Shown in pieces: positions 1 through 8,893 of a stretch of 64,000 nt of DNA. Under the pieces are notes generated by a model, which made no database searches, was not told the origin of the DNA, and saw only the letters and a list, made by a program, of their open reading frames with translations. The position numbers and the translations under genes were made by a program. Each line of letters starts with the position of its first letter. Position 1 is the stretch's first letter. The DNA is from E44-bin32 sp034430595. GTDB lineage: Bacteria; Chloroflexota; Anaerolineae; Anaerolineales; E44-bin32. The stretch is from contig DAOUEL010000064.1 of the NCBI GenBank assembly GCA_034430595.1, positions 62,001-126,000 on the forward strand, in the 5' to 3' direction.

Positions 1-1
1 A

Positions 2-103
2 GGCGGAAAACCCGGGCTGGCTCAGGCTGGTGGAAAACTGCCGGAACGTCTGCCCGAAGCACTTGCCGAGGTTGACGATTGGCTTCGAGAACGTTTGGAG
101 TGA
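2..103 (+). CDS. C-terminal end of an unidentified gene (partial, 5' end outside the window)
   Basis: Reading from base 2 gives 33 sense codons and a TGA at 101-103. The protein tail is Gly-rich and then charged and helical, ending DDWLRERLE. It stops 28 bases before the proposed start of the next gene on the same strand, so the two probably share a transcript. There is too little sequence to name a family. Confidence 0.45.
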   Translation, partial: GGKPGLAQAGGKLPERLPEALAEVDDWLRERLE

Positions 104-131
104 TCGCTCCAACGATTTCCCTGGACTGAAT

Positions 132-1628
132 GTGAAAGTACAAATCATCTACCTCGATGCCGAGGATGACCATATTTCTGCACGAGAGAAGCTCCGCTGG
201 ACTAAAGCGCAGCGGGTCGTCTTCGTCTGGCCTGGACGTGGCCGGGTATTAAGCCGTCGGCTTGACCTGAAACTGCTCCAACGCCAGGCAGAACACCAGG
301 GAGCACAGATTGGGTTGGTCACCCATGACCCCGACACTATCCATAATGCGGCTGAGCTTGGTGTGCCGGTGTTCGAGAACGTGGACCAAATCGAGGGTGG
401 AAGATGGCATGTCCGGCCGCAGAAACCCTCGGCCTTTCGGCCTCCGGCGAGTCCAGAGCAGGACTCGCGGCATGCTCCCCAGCCGTCCATGTTGCGTTCC
501 GGTCATCCGCTGCCGAACTTCGTTCGCTATTCATTTTTCATCGCAGGCATCCTCCTCCCCCTTGCAGCCGTTCTTGCCTTGACCCCGAATGCGACGATTA
601 CTCTCGCTCCCCCAACAGAGATCAAACAGGTTCAAACATCTTTTGAATTGATTACCGATAGCTCCCTCGCACCAAAGCGAGGCCAACTCACCGTGCGCCA
701 GGTAACCGCACAGGTGAGCGGATCGCTGCGTGCAGCCACAACCAGCACCAGCTCGCAGCCAGAAGACCCAGCGGTCGGGGCGGTCCTGGTCACAAACGTT
801 ACAACCTCAACCGTCACCCTGGATTCTGGATCGCGCTTGATACCGCTCGATCATTCTGGTCCTGCGTTCGAGACACTATCGCGTGTGGTCTTGCTGCCCG
901 AGGCATCCAATACCGTTCAGATTCAAGCAGTTGAGCCTGGACCGGCAGGGAATCTCCCGGCCGAAACGGCATGGGCAATCGAAGGGCCTGCCGGACTCTC
1001 GCTAGAAGCCCTGAATCCAGAACCGACCAGTGGTGGGTCGCTGGCATCTCGCAGTTCAGTATCCACGTCTGATCGCACAACAGCTCGTGCGCAGCTTGAG
1101 TCTCAGCTTCTCCAACAGGCTCAGGAAGAAATCGAAGTCAGCCTAGGACAGGGAGAAAGCCTGCTCCCGGATTCTCTCACCGTCGCCAGGGTCATTGAGT
1201 TAAGCTATGACCATGAAGCTGGCGAAGTTGCCGACAGCATTGGGGTAGAGCTTACGCTCGAAATCCGTGCGCTCTCTTACGATAATTCAACCCTCCTCGA
1301 CCTGCTTTCCATGAATCTGACCGACAGCATTCCCGCTTCTTGGAGCCCGGTTCCTGGCAGCTTTGAAGCGGAGTCGCTTACGCTCGATAGTAGCCAATCC
1401 TCCATTTTGCATGTGAGCTATCAGGGTCTCGTTTATCCTAAGCCGGACCGGCTGGCCATTGCACGATCGCTGCGGCTGGTACCCGTTCGTGACCTGGAGC
1501 AGGTGCTCTCGACCAGTCCTGATCCCGTTCACCTGCTCTCCTACATACTAACCCCCAAATGGCTACCGTTTTTCCCGGCCTTCACCTTTCAATTTCAGGT
1601 CAGCCTCCCTTGGGAGGTGCCTTCATGA
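132..1628 (+). CDS. Membrane-anchored baseplate-J-like hypothetical protein
   Basis: The protein has about 498 residues. Residues 1-80 form a small alpha/beta domain containing VVFVWPGRGRVLSRRLDL. A low-complexity Pro/Gln linker follows, then one membrane segment near residues 135-156. The rest is a beta-rich, Ser/Thr-rich exported region with repeated 'vpaGs.l...' and 'AvePGpaGNLPA' style motifs reminiscent of baseplate J/gp47-like proteins. I chose GTG at 132 because the previous gene ends at 103 and because the homologous architecture I know from Anaerolineae starts with a motif like KVQIIYLDAEDD. The frame is open further upstream (GTG at 30 and beyond), so a longer start cannot be excluded. 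The gene overlaps ruvX by ATGA. The function is unknown; the topology suggests a short cytoplasmic head and a large extracytoplasmic domain. Confidence 0.65.
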   Translation: MKVQIIYLDAEDDHISAREKLRWTKAQRVVFVWPGRGRVLSRRLDLKLLQRQAEHQGAQIGLVTHDPDTIHNAAELGVPVFENVDQIEGGRWHVRPQKPSAFRPPASPEQDSRHAPQPSMLRSGHPLPNFVRYSFFIAGILLPLAAVLALTPNATITLAPPTEIKQVQTSFELITDSSLAPKRGQLTVRQVTAQVSGSLRAATTSTSSQPEDPAVGAVLVTNVTTSTVTLDSGSRLIPLDHSGPAFETLSRVVLLPEASNTVQIQAVEPGPAGNLPAETAWAIEGPAGLSLEALNPEPTSGGSLASRSSVSTSDRTTARAQLESQLLQQAQEEIEVSLGQGESLLPDSLTVARVIELSYDHEAGEVADSIGVELTLEIRALSYDNSTLLDLLSMNLTDSIPASWSPVPGSFEAESLTLDSSQSSILHVSYQGLVYPKPDRLAIARSLRLVPVRDLEQVLSTSPDPVHLLSYILTPKWLPFFPAFTFQFQVSLPWEVPS

Positions 1629-2017
1629 GCCGAATACTCGCAATCGACCCTGGCGATGCACGTATCGGTTTGGCGATCAGTGACGAAACTGGCATCATTG
1701 CACGTCCGCTGCGTGTGATTGAACATATATCACGCGGACAGGATGCGGAGACGATTCTGCAGATTGCCCGTGAAAACTCCGCCCGGGAGATCGTCGTCGG
1801 CGTCGCCTATGACCCTGACGGGAATACCGGTCCGCAGGCTCGCAAAGCCCTGCGCCTGGCACAGGCATTGCGCCAGGCGGGAACCGAAGTGATTCGCGTT
1901 TGGGACGAGAGCGGTTCGACCCGGGTGGCACAGCAGATAAGTCACTCTCCGAAAGATCTTGATGCCAGGGCCGCAGCCGTCATCCTGCAGGACTTCCTTG
2001 ATGCCAAGACTGGTTAA
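1625..2017 (+). CDS. ruvX: Putative pre-16S rRNA nuclease / Holliday junction resolvase RuvX (YqgF)
   Basis: This is a 130-residue RNase H-fold protein of the YqgF family, which matures the 16S rRNA 5' end and has also been called a Holliday-junction resolvase. The N-terminal strand ILAIDPGDARIGLA supplies the first catalytic Asp (residue 8). The central EIVVGVAYDPDG matches the family 'vvGlP...dG' segment. The C-terminal DARAAAVILQDFLD carries the last acidic residue and the usual helix. The start ATG overlaps the preceding stop (ATGA), which fixes it. The usual 'KK..D' motif before the last helix is reduced to KDLDA. It overlaps mltG by 17 bases; ruvX-mltG adjacency is common in bacteria. 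Confidence 0.9.
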   Translation: MSRILAIDPGDARIGLAISDETGIIARPLRVIEHISRGQDAETILQIARENSAREIVVGVAYDPDGNTGPQARKALRLAQALRQAGTEVIRVWDESGSTRVAQQISHSPKDLDARAAAVILQDFLDAKTG

Positions 2018-3140
2018 GACCTGCCTGGTTCTTGTCTTTCTGGGGATTCTCGGCAGCATTCTGTGCCTTGGCGTCTGGGCAGCAGGGATCTACATATTCG
2101 GCCTACCCAGTCTGAGCGAACAGGTTGGAGAGCCGGTAAGTGATCTGCCCCGCGCCCAGGAAATCGGCCTGGGTTTATATCTCCTCGCCCGGCAACAAGC
2201 GTTGGATGCTCCCGCTGGAAACCAATCGACTGAAATCGAGCTCGAGGTTCTGCCCGGAGAGTCAGCCATGCAGGTCATCGAAGCTCTCGCTGAGGCGGAG
2301 ATCGTGCACGATGCTACACTCTTACGGCTGTACTTGCGCTACCGTGGCCTGGACCGGGGGATCGAAGCTGGGCGATACAGGCTCGACGGCGGAATGTCGA
2401 TTCGCGATCTGGCTGCCTCGCTCCAATCAGCCAGTGCCGAATCGTTGACGATTACCATCCCGGAGGGATGGCGCAGGGAGCAAATCGCAGCTTACGTTGC
2501 GGTACAGGTGCCGGGGATCGATGAAAACGAATTCCTTACTGCGAGCGGAGAAATCCTTCCAGGTTACAGCTTCTCCGATAGTGCCCCGCAGGATTCAACC
2601 CTCGAGGGCTTTCTCTTCCCTGAAACCTACCTTGTTGACCCCAACGGAGACGCGGCGAGCCTGGTCGCCCGTATGTTGAGTGCCTTCGAGGCGCAGTTTG
2701 ACGAAAACCTAAGGTCAGCCTTCAAGAATCAAGGTTTATCGCTCTACCAAGCCGTGACGCTGGCCTCGATCGTTGAACGGGAAGCTATCGTCCCGGAAGA
2801 ACGCCCTCGGATCGCAGCTGTGTATCTAAACCGGCTGTCTGCCGGGATGACCCTCGACGCCGACCCAACAATTCAGTACGCGCTGGGCTTGCAACCCGAC
2901 GGAAGCTGGTGGAAGTCTGCCCTCAGCTTCGATGATCTAGAGCTCAATTCCTCCTACAATACGTACTTGTTCATGGGACTGCCACCTGGACCGATTGCGA
3001 ACCCGGGCCATGCCTCCCTGGAAGCTGTCGGCTTTCCCGCTGAAACACAAGAGCTTTATTTCCGGGCGCTATGCGATGGCTCAGGAAGACACGCCTTTGC
3101 GGAAACGTACGAAGGACATCTACAGAATGCATGCCCCTGA
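2001..3140 (+). CDS. mltG: Endolytic murein transglycosylase MltG
   Basis: The protein has 379 residues. An N-terminal membrane anchor (about residues 5-30, LVKTCLVLVFLGILGSILCL) is followed by a LysM-like segment and the YceG catalytic domain. Diagnostic motifs are EGWRREQIAAYV, LEGFLFPETYLV, ASIVEREA (catalytic Glu region), AAVYLNRL..GMTLDADPTIQYALG and YNTYLFMGLPPGPIANPG. MltG cleaves nascent glycan strands at the membrane and terminates peptidoglycan polymerisation, so a peptidoglycan wall is implied. The start ATG lies inside the end of ruvX. Length and motifs are typical of the family. Confidence 0.95.
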   Translation: MPRLVKTCLVLVFLGILGSILCLGVWAAGIYIFGLPSLSEQVGEPVSDLPRAQEIGLGLYLLARQQALDAPAGNQSTEIELEVLPGESAMQVIEALAEAEIVHDATLLRLYLRYRGLDRGIEAGRYRLDGGMSIRDLAASLQSASAESLTITIPEGWRREQIAAYVAVQVPGIDENEFLTASGEILPGYSFSDSAPQDSTLEGFLFPETYLVDPNGDAASLVARMLSAFEAQFDENLRSAFKNQGLSLYQAVTLASIVEREAIVPEERPRIAAVYLNRLSAGMTLDADPTIQYALGLQPDGSWWKSALSFDDLELNSSYNTYLFMGLPPGPIANPGHASLEAVGFPAETQELYFRALCDGSGRHAFAETYEGHLQNACP

Positions 3141-3182
3141 AGTCACTCGATTGCATCTTCAACTCCCTGGGGAGAGGTGACG

Positions 3183-5144
3183 ATGTGCGCCGAGAGGACA
3201 GATTGCGGTCAGCATGGAGCCTGGCCGTCACCCATCAGCCCTGAGCTCGTCGCTTCCGCCGGAACTGGCTCTGCCGCACTTCCCCGTGAGATTCGGGCAG
3301 ATGGAAACGACATCTACTGGATCGAATTCCACCCTGGCGAAGATTCCCGCTACGTGATTATGCGGCGGGAAGCCTCTGGCGAAATCGAATGCATCACACC
3401 ACCTGGTTTCAACGTTCGGTCCCGCGTCCATGAGTACGGAGGGGGTGCGTACGCGGTCCACAACTCGAGGCTCTTTTTCGTCAATGATGCCAACCAGGCA
3501 ATCTATTCCCAGGATGCAGGCTCTGAGCCCATCTTGCTAACCCAGCCTGCTGTAGACCATAGAGTCCGGTATGCCGATTTAACCGTATCGCCGGGAGGCG
3601 ATTGGCTACTTGCGGTAAGAGAACGACACTTGCCCGACGGGCAGGTCATCAATGATTTGAGCGCAATCCCTCTCAAAGGTGAGTGGAAAGTCATCCAGCT
3701 GACACAGGGCCATGATTTCTATGCGGCACCTCGCTTCAAGCCATCGGGTGATGCGATATGCTGGTTGCAATGGGATCATCCAAATATGCCCTGGGATGGC
3801 ACCGAACTCCAGACCGCCAATTTTACCCAAGGGGTGCTCTTCAATGAGACCCACGTCGCCGGCGGTCCAGACGAGTCGATCTACCAGCCGGATTGGAGTT
3901 TGGATGGAGTTCTCCACTTCGTCTCCGATCGAAGTGGTTGGTGGAACCTGTATCGCTTCCAGGGCGGGAAAATCAGCCCGCTGTACCCCATGCACGCGGA
4001 TTTCGGGCGCCCGGCCTGGCTCTTCGGCTTTTCAAGCTATGCTTTTTTGTCAGAACACAATATAGCCGCAGTGTATAAACTCGAAGGAAAAGCAAACCTG
4101 GGTTTAATTGATATCCCGGCAGACGAATTTCAACCAGTACCGACCGGCTACACATCCTTCGAACTGCCTTCGATTGCGGCTGACTCGGAAGGGAAAATCT
4201 GGTTCCTGGCCGGGAATCCCACCCAGTCTCCAGGACTGGTCCAGTTCGATCCTTCCACTGATGCGGTCGAGCTCATTCAACCTATCGGAATCAACCCCCC
4301 TGTTCTTTCCTACATCTCGACGCCAGGACATCTTTCTTTTCACTCCGCTCATGGACGGCAAGCGTATGCCTATTTCTATCCGCCCCGAAATCCTGGTTGT
4401 CCATCCAGCGAGACCATGCTTCCGCCTCTCATCGTCACCGCTCACGGGGGACCGACGTCCTGTGCCAGGCCTCACCTGGATATCGAAATTCAATTCTGGA
4501 CGACAAGGGGTTTCGCAGTTCTTGATGTCGACTATACCGGCAGCAGCGGGTATGGACGGGCGTACCGCCGGGCATTGGACGGTCAATGGGGTCTGGCTGA
4601 TGTTGAGGATTGCATTTTCGGCGCGCGCTTCCTGGTTCAACAAGGTCTGGTTGCAGAGCAGAAATTACTTATACGCGGCCGAAGTGCGGGTGGCCTTCTT
4701 GTGCTGGCTGCACTGACATTCTTTGATACTTTCCAGGCCGGCGCCAGTTACTACGGTATCGGCAACCTTGAAACGCTGGCCGATCATACGCACAAATTCG
4801 AAGCGCACTACCTTGATCGGCTTGTTGGCCCACTACCGCAAGCGCAGTCGGTTTACCGCGCACGGTCTCCACTAGCACACATCGACCAGCTGATGAAGCC
4901 TGTCATCCTCTTCCAGGGCCTCGATGATGCTGTTGTTCCTCCAGCACTGGTTGAAGAGATCAGTGCTGCCCTACAGGCGAAAGGGCTTCCCTATGCCTGT
5001 CTGACATTCCCGGGCGAGGGCCACGGCTTCCATAGACCGGAAGCCATAATCAGGGCGCTCGAAGCTGAGCTTGAGTTCTATCAGCGCATGCTTGGCATCG
5101 CCGACGAAAATTCTCCGCCTTCTCTTGAAATCCGCAATCTCTAG
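3183..5144 (+). CDS. S9-family serine peptidase (acylaminoacyl-peptidase / dipeptidyl peptidase type)
   Basis: The protein has 653 residues with the prolyl-oligopeptidase architecture: an N-terminal beta-propeller with WD40-like repeats (about residues 20-380), then an alpha/beta-hydrolase domain. The nucleophile Ser501 sits in RGRSAGGL, the Asp in GLDDAVVPP (about residues 579-581) and His614 in GEGHGF. The oxyanion-region motif AHGGPTS is also present. No signal peptide is visible, so it is probably cytoplasmic and trims short peptides. GTG at 3177 is possible, but ATG at 3183 is preceded by GGGGAGAGG at a suitable distance. It follows mltG by 42 bases and is probably the last gene of this operon; the next genes are convergent. 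Confidence 0.9.
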   Translation: MCAERTDCGQHGAWPSPISPELVASAGTGSAALPREIRADGNDIYWIEFHPGEDSRYVIMRREASGEIECITPPGFNVRSRVHEYGGGAYAVHNSRLFFVNDANQAIYSQDAGSEPILLTQPAVDHRVRYADLTVSPGGDWLLAVRERHLPDGQVINDLSAIPLKGEWKVIQLTQGHDFYAAPRFKPSGDAICWLQWDHPNMPWDGTELQTANFTQGVLFNETHVAGGPDESIYQPDWSLDGVLHFVSDRSGWWNLYRFQGGKISPLYPMHADFGRPAWLFGFSSYAFLSEHNIAAVYKLEGKANLGLIDIPADEFQPVPTGYTSFELPSIAADSEGKIWFLAGNPTQSPGLVQFDPSTDAVELIQPIGINPPVLSYISTPGHLSFHSAHGRQAYAYFYPPRNPGCPSSETMLPPLIVTAHGGPTSCARPHLDIEIQFWTTRGFAVLDVDYTGSSGYGRAYRRALDGQWGLADVEDCIFGARFLVQQGLVAEQKLLIRGRSAGGLLVLAALTFFDTFQAGASYYGIGNLETLADHTHKFEAHYLDRLVGPLPQAQSVYRARSPLAHIDQLMKPVILFQGLDDAVVPPALVEEISAALQAKGLPYACLTFPGEGHGFHRPEAIIRALEAELEFYQRMLGIADENSPPSLEIRNL

Positions 5145-5249
5145 CCCACGCTGCCAAATCCATTGGCTGGAGCCCTGGATCACAGCCTTCTCGCCTGCGA
5201 TCCAGAGTGGAACACACTCTCATCTGACGGACCGCCTATTACCGCCGCG

Positions 5250-5846
5250 TTACGACCAGGAGAACTCGCGCACGATGTGGTCAATGATGCATATTGACAC
5301 AGCCACCCCGACATGAGGACCCTGCATCACCGTGCGTAAACCGAGCAGGCGGCCGCCACTGTCGAACATGGGGCCGCCGGAATGCCCGGGCCGTAAATGC
5401 AGGCTTGCAACCACCCACTTGGTATAGTTATTTCTCCGGTCCGAACACGTTCGTTCCGGACCGACATAGGCACCGATTGTCAGGCCATCCTGGCTCCCCC
5501 ATGGATAGCCCATCGAAAACCAACTCTCCGGGTCTTGCCTTGCGAGGGTCGCCATGTTCGATGGGCAGCAGGTTACCGGTTTTCACTCTCAGCAGTGCGA
5601 GATCTACCTCACGCCTCAAGCCAATCAGCCTGGCTGTCAGCATCTGGCTATCAGCGTGGTGACCTGAAGAAGATCACGAGCGGCAACGTGCGCATTGGTA
5701 ACAATCAGTCCCGATGCATCCCATATTGTCCCGCTTCCGCCTCCGACGCCGGACGTTTCGGCACGGACCATACTCAAGCGCACTCGCTCAACAAGCGAGG
5801 CGATTTCAACCCCAGCCTGTTCTGCGAGACCCATGCCTGCAGTCAT
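5250..5846 (-). pseudogene. Trypsin-like (HtrA-type) serine protease gene interrupted by two compensating frameshifts
   Basis: Three overlapping fragments in two frames reconstruct one protein of about 199 residues. The first (5846 down to about 5645) carries LIVTNAHVAARD with the catalytic His. The second (about 5643 to 5516) carries REVDLALLRV (Asp) and ARPGELVF. The third (about 5516 to 5250) is back in the first frame and carries GYPWG, TIGAYVGPERT and LRPGHSGGPMF (Ser). One base seems to be missing near 5645, and one extra base sits in the homopolymer at 5516-5519 (TTTT on the coding strand). The start ATG overlaps the stop of the upstream HtrA-like gene by ATGA. No PDZ domain or signal peptide is seen. 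It may be a real pseudogene or two assembly indels; all three catalytic motifs survive, so the latter is plausible. Confidence 0.75.
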
Positions 5847-6742
5847 GCCTCTCGCTCTCCTATCACGACTTGCAGCTCGATCAATTTCCCTGCTCGCATT
5901 AATTGAAGCGGTATATGTTCATCGATGCGATCATCGGATAGTGCAAAGAACAGTTGATCCAGACTCAGTAATTCAGCCTTACCCATTCGAATCAGGACGT
6001 CACCTTGCAGAACTCCCGCCTTCTGTGCCGGACCATCGGCTTCCACCGCGACAACCATCAATCCTGTTTCCTGTGTAAGATCTGCCTTGCCCGACTCAGA
6101 AAGTTGTACGGGCTGCAAGCTAACCCCCAGATACCCCTGGCGGACGTGACCGTGCGTGATGATCGCCGAGACGCTCCGTTCGATTCGCTCAACCGGAATT
6201 GCGAGACTCGCCCCGCGCAATAAGCCAGAGGTGTTCATGCCCAGGATCGCCCCTGCTGCACTTACCAGAGGACCGCCGGAAAAACCTGGATACATGACGA
6301 CATCGGTTTGCAGAGTTCGATCTGACCGATCACCCACATCCGAATTGCGCTGACTACCAATTGCACTGACGACGCCCATGGTAGCCATGATGTCGTTATC
6401 GGGACGGCCAAGGGCGAGGACGAGATGCCCAACCCTGACCTCCCCGCTATCGAGAAGCTGCACGTCGTGCGATGTGCCCGGGGTAATTTTCAACAAGGCC
6501 AGGTCTCGCATCGGATCCCGTCCGGCAAGCTCTGCTGGGACCGAATTCCCTTCGGGCAAACCCACTCGTAACCCGTCATCTCGACGGAGGACATGATTGG
6601 CGGTGACAACCCATCCATCTTTCGACCACAAGATCCCGCTCGCAGGCAATCTGCGGCGACCTTCGACCCGGACGACAGCTCGTCGCGCAACCTCTACAAC
6701 TTCAGCTATTTCCTGAGACAATCCCATCAGGGTTTTTGCCAT
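5843..6742 (-). CDS. HtrA-like serine protease with C-terminal PDZ domain
   Basis: The protein has 299 residues. The protease domain (about residues 15-190) contains His50 in VVTANHVL, Asp80 in MRDLALLK and Ser155 in YPGFSGGPLV. A PDZ domain follows (about 205-295), with the carboxylate-binding loop YLGVSLQP and AGVLQGDVLIRM. No signal peptide or membrane segment precedes the protease domain, unlike classical DegP/DegS, so it may act in the cytoplasm or be exported by another route. The start is supported by GGAGAG upstream of ATG. It is translationally coupled to the interrupted protease gene downstream and follows a LuxR-type regulator gene by 107 bases, so the three may form one unit. Confidence 0.88.
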   Translation of the reverse strand: MAKTLMGLSQEIAEVVEVARRAVVRVEGRRRLPASGILWSKDGWVVTANHVLRRDDGLRVGLPEGNSVPAELAGRDPMRDLALLKITPGTSHDVQLLDSGEVRVGHLVLALGRPDNDIMATMGVVSAIGSQRNSDVGDRSDRTLQTDVVMYPGFSGGPLVSAAGAILGMNTSGLLRGASLAIPVERIERSVSAIITHGHVRQGYLGVSLQPVQLSESGKADLTQETGLMVVAVEADGPAQKAGVLQGDVLIRMGKAELLSLDQLFFALSDDRIDEHIPLQLMRAGKLIELQVVIGEREA

Positions 6743-6849
6743 GACTTCAACTCTCCTTCTCGATGTAGATCCATATGATCAGTCTAGCGCTCGAGTTCCG
6801 GAGCCGCCCCGTCAAAATGGGTAGGTTTCAATCAACCGAGGGGAGGATA

Positions 6850-7467
6850 TCAAACGGGGAGAATGCCAGCCTGGACGGCTCGAACTACAGCCTCAGTTCT
6901 GCTCCGCGCGCCGTACTTGCCCAGAATTGCATTCACATGATATTTCACGGTGTTCTCGCTGATTCCCAGCTGCAGTGCGATCGCCCTATTGGTAAGCCCG
7001 CCCGCCAGGTGCCGTAGGACCTGCAGTTCACGCTCGGTAAGTGGTTCAAGTTCAACAAAATCGGCTGGAAAATCAGATCGGGATTCATTTTGAAGCAGGT
7101 CAGAATCGATCACCAGCAATCCTTCGTATACAGCCCGGATTGCAGTCGAAACCCGTTCGGAACCAGCTTTCATTCCGATAACACTTAGGCCGGAGGATGT
7201 CCAGCGGCGCACAGTATCAAAACCCGATCCGATGAGAAGTAGCGGCCACTCGACTTCCAGCGCTGCTCGATTCGCCAGCAGCTCGTGGATCGAGAGCTGG
7301 CCCTGTTCCACCAGGATCAGATCTGGATGCAATCGATTGACTTGATCCGTTGCGAGTTCGCTGAAGCGAACTTGCCCGCAGGCCATCAGATCTTCCTGCT
7401 CGTCGAGCAGAGAGGTCAGCCCGGCCCGAGTGATCGGATCATCCGCAACAACCAGCACCTTTATCAT
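6850..7467 (-). CDS. NarL/LuxR-family response regulator with atypical receiver
   Basis: The protein has 205 residues: a receiver-like domain (1-120) and a LuxR helix-turn-helix (about 140-203; LTERELQVLRHLAGG, NRAIALQLGISENTVKYHV). The acidic pair D9 D10 is present in VVADDPITRAG. The usual phosphoacceptor Asp is replaced by Glu54 in PDLILVEQG, so ordinary phosphotransfer is unlikely and the protein may be locked in one state or respond to something else. The RBS GGAG lies 8 bases before ATG. It sits downstream of the pyrimidine phosphorylase gene (100-base gap) and upstream of two protease genes, with no kinase gene adjacent. DNA binding is very likely; the targets are unknown. Confidence 0.88.
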   Translation of the reverse strand: MIKVLVVADDPITRAGLTSLLDEQEDLMACGQVRFSELATDQVNRLHPDLILVEQGQLSIHELLANRAALEVEWPLLLIGSGFDTVRRWTSSGLSVIGMKAGSERVSTAIRAVYEGLLVIDSDLLQNESRSDFPADFVELEPLTERELQVLRHLAGGLTNRAIALQLGISENTVKYHVNAILGKYGARSRTEAVVRAVQAGILPV

Positions 7468-7567
7468 CTCTGGGCTCCAGTAGCATATGATTCAAAATCT
7501 GAACCGGCTATGCGCAGGATTCTATCAGGTGGAGATTGACCGCTCCGAACCCGGTTGAGGAGCCGAA

Positions 7568-8875
7568 TTATTCGGTGATGGTTTCGTAAAAAAGAGGCAA
7601 CTCTTGCGTTGGTTCAGTGGAAATCATCGTTGCAGCCGATAGACGCTCGGCGGCTGAGCGGGCGCTTTGTTCCGTACGAGCATGAATTGTAAACAGTGCT
7701 TGATCCTTCTTCACCGATTCGCCAACTTTATGGTGCAGTACGATACCAACGGCATGATCTACTTCATCGCCCTTTTCCATACGACCGGCTCCGAGCTCCA
7801 TCGCCGTAAGTCCAACCTCGCGTGCGTTGATTCGTTCCAAATAGCCAGTGGAGTTTGCGCCGATCGTTTCAACGACTGGCGCACGGGGAAGCAAATCAGG
7901 ATCTTCAACGAACTTGGGATCCCCATGCTGTGCGGCGACCAGCTGCTTGAACTTCTCCAACCCGGCCCCATGATCGAGCGCATCTTCTACGCGGTTTCGA
8001 GACTCTTCCAGTGAAGCTGCTTCTTCGGCCAGATGCACCATGTGGGCAGCGACGACGAGGCAGTGCTCGCGAAAATCTGCCGGCCCGGCACCGTTCAACG
8101 TCTCGATCGCTTCACGCACCTCGAGCGCATTCCCGACGGCAAATCCGAGCGGTTGATTCATGTCGGAAATCAACGCCATTACCTTACGGCCTGCATGCTT
8201 CCCAATATCAACCATCATTCGGGCGAGTTTACGTGCCTCTTCCACGTTTTGCATGAAAGCGCCTTGCCCGGTCTTTACATCGAGAACGACTGCATCTGCA
8301 CCCCCGGCAATCTTCTTGCTCATTACCGAGGAGGCGATCAGAGGGATCGAAGGAACCGTGCCGGTGACATCTCGCAGCGCATACAATGCTCCGTCCGCAG
8401 GAGCCAGGTCGGCCGACTGCCCGGAGAGAACGATCCCTATCTTTTTCAACTGCTCTTTAAACTCATCGGTCGATAGATCCACACAGAATCCAGGGATTGA
8501 TTCCATCTTGTCCAGGGTTCCCCCTGTGAAACCCAATCCACGGCCAGACATTTTTCCGACCGGAACACCGCTTGCCGCAACGATAGGAGCGACGACGAGT
8601 GTCGTTTTATCGCCCACTCCCCCGGTAGAGTGTTTATCGACGGAAATCTTCACGACATCTGAAAGATCCAGTAGATCGCCTGATTCCGCCAGAGCCCGGG
8701 TGAGATCCGCAGTTTCGCGTGCGTTCATACCGTTCAGGAGCACGGCCATTGCCCAGGCTGAAACCTGGTAATCACGCACCTCCCCAGACATGAAACCGCG
8801 AATAATAAAGAAAATCTCTTCGGTGCTTAAACGCCAGCCATCGCGCTTCTTGATGATGATGTCAACTGCGTGCAT
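7568..8875 (-). CDS. Pyrimidine-nucleoside / thymidine phosphorylase
   Basis: The protein has 435 residues. It phosphorolyses thymidine, deoxyuridine and possibly uridine to free base and (deoxy)ribose-1-phosphate in nucleoside salvage. The family signature SGRGLGFTGGTLDKMES is complete, and the phosphate-binding KHSTGGVGDKTTL is present. The C-terminal alpha/beta domain (about 340-435) is the expected pyrimidine phosphorylase C-terminal fold. The size fits the family. ATG at 8875 was chosen because GGAGGG lies 6 bases upstream and because the conserved start MHAVDIIIKKRDG begins there; an upstream in-frame ATG at 8902 has no such support. deoA versus pdp (substrate range) cannot be decided from sequence alone. 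Confidence 0.93.
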   Translation of the reverse strand: MHAVDIIIKKRDGWRLSTEEIFFIIRGFMSGEVRDYQVSAWAMAVLLNGMNARETADLTRALAESGDLLDLSDVVKISVDKHSTGGVGDKTTLVVAPIVAASGVPVGKMSGRGLGFTGGTLDKMESIPGFCVDLSTDEFKEQLKKIGIVLSGQSADLAPADGALYALRDVTGTVPSIPLIASSVMSKKIAGGADAVVLDVKTGQGAFMQNVEEARKLARMMVDIGKHAGRKVMALISDMNQPLGFAVGNALEVREAIETLNGAGPADFREHCLVVAAHMVHLAEEAASLEESRNRVEDALDHGAGLEKFKQLVAAQHGDPKFVEDPDLLPRAPVVETIGANSTGYLERINAREVGLTAMELGAGRMEKGDEVDHAVGIVLHHKVGESVKKDQALFTIHARTEQSARSAAERLSAATMISTEPTQELPLFYETITE

Positions 8876-8893
8876 TCTTAACCCTCCACAGTG

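Noticed and set aside
5174..5205. CTGGATC/GATCCAG inverted repeat after the S9 peptidase gene
   Set aside because: Seven base pairs with a 17-base loop and no T-run; too weak to call a terminator.
7563..7575. Palindrome CCGAATTATTCGG at the end of the pyrimidine phosphorylase gene
   Set aside because: It is short and includes the coding end and stop codon; chance occurrence is likely.
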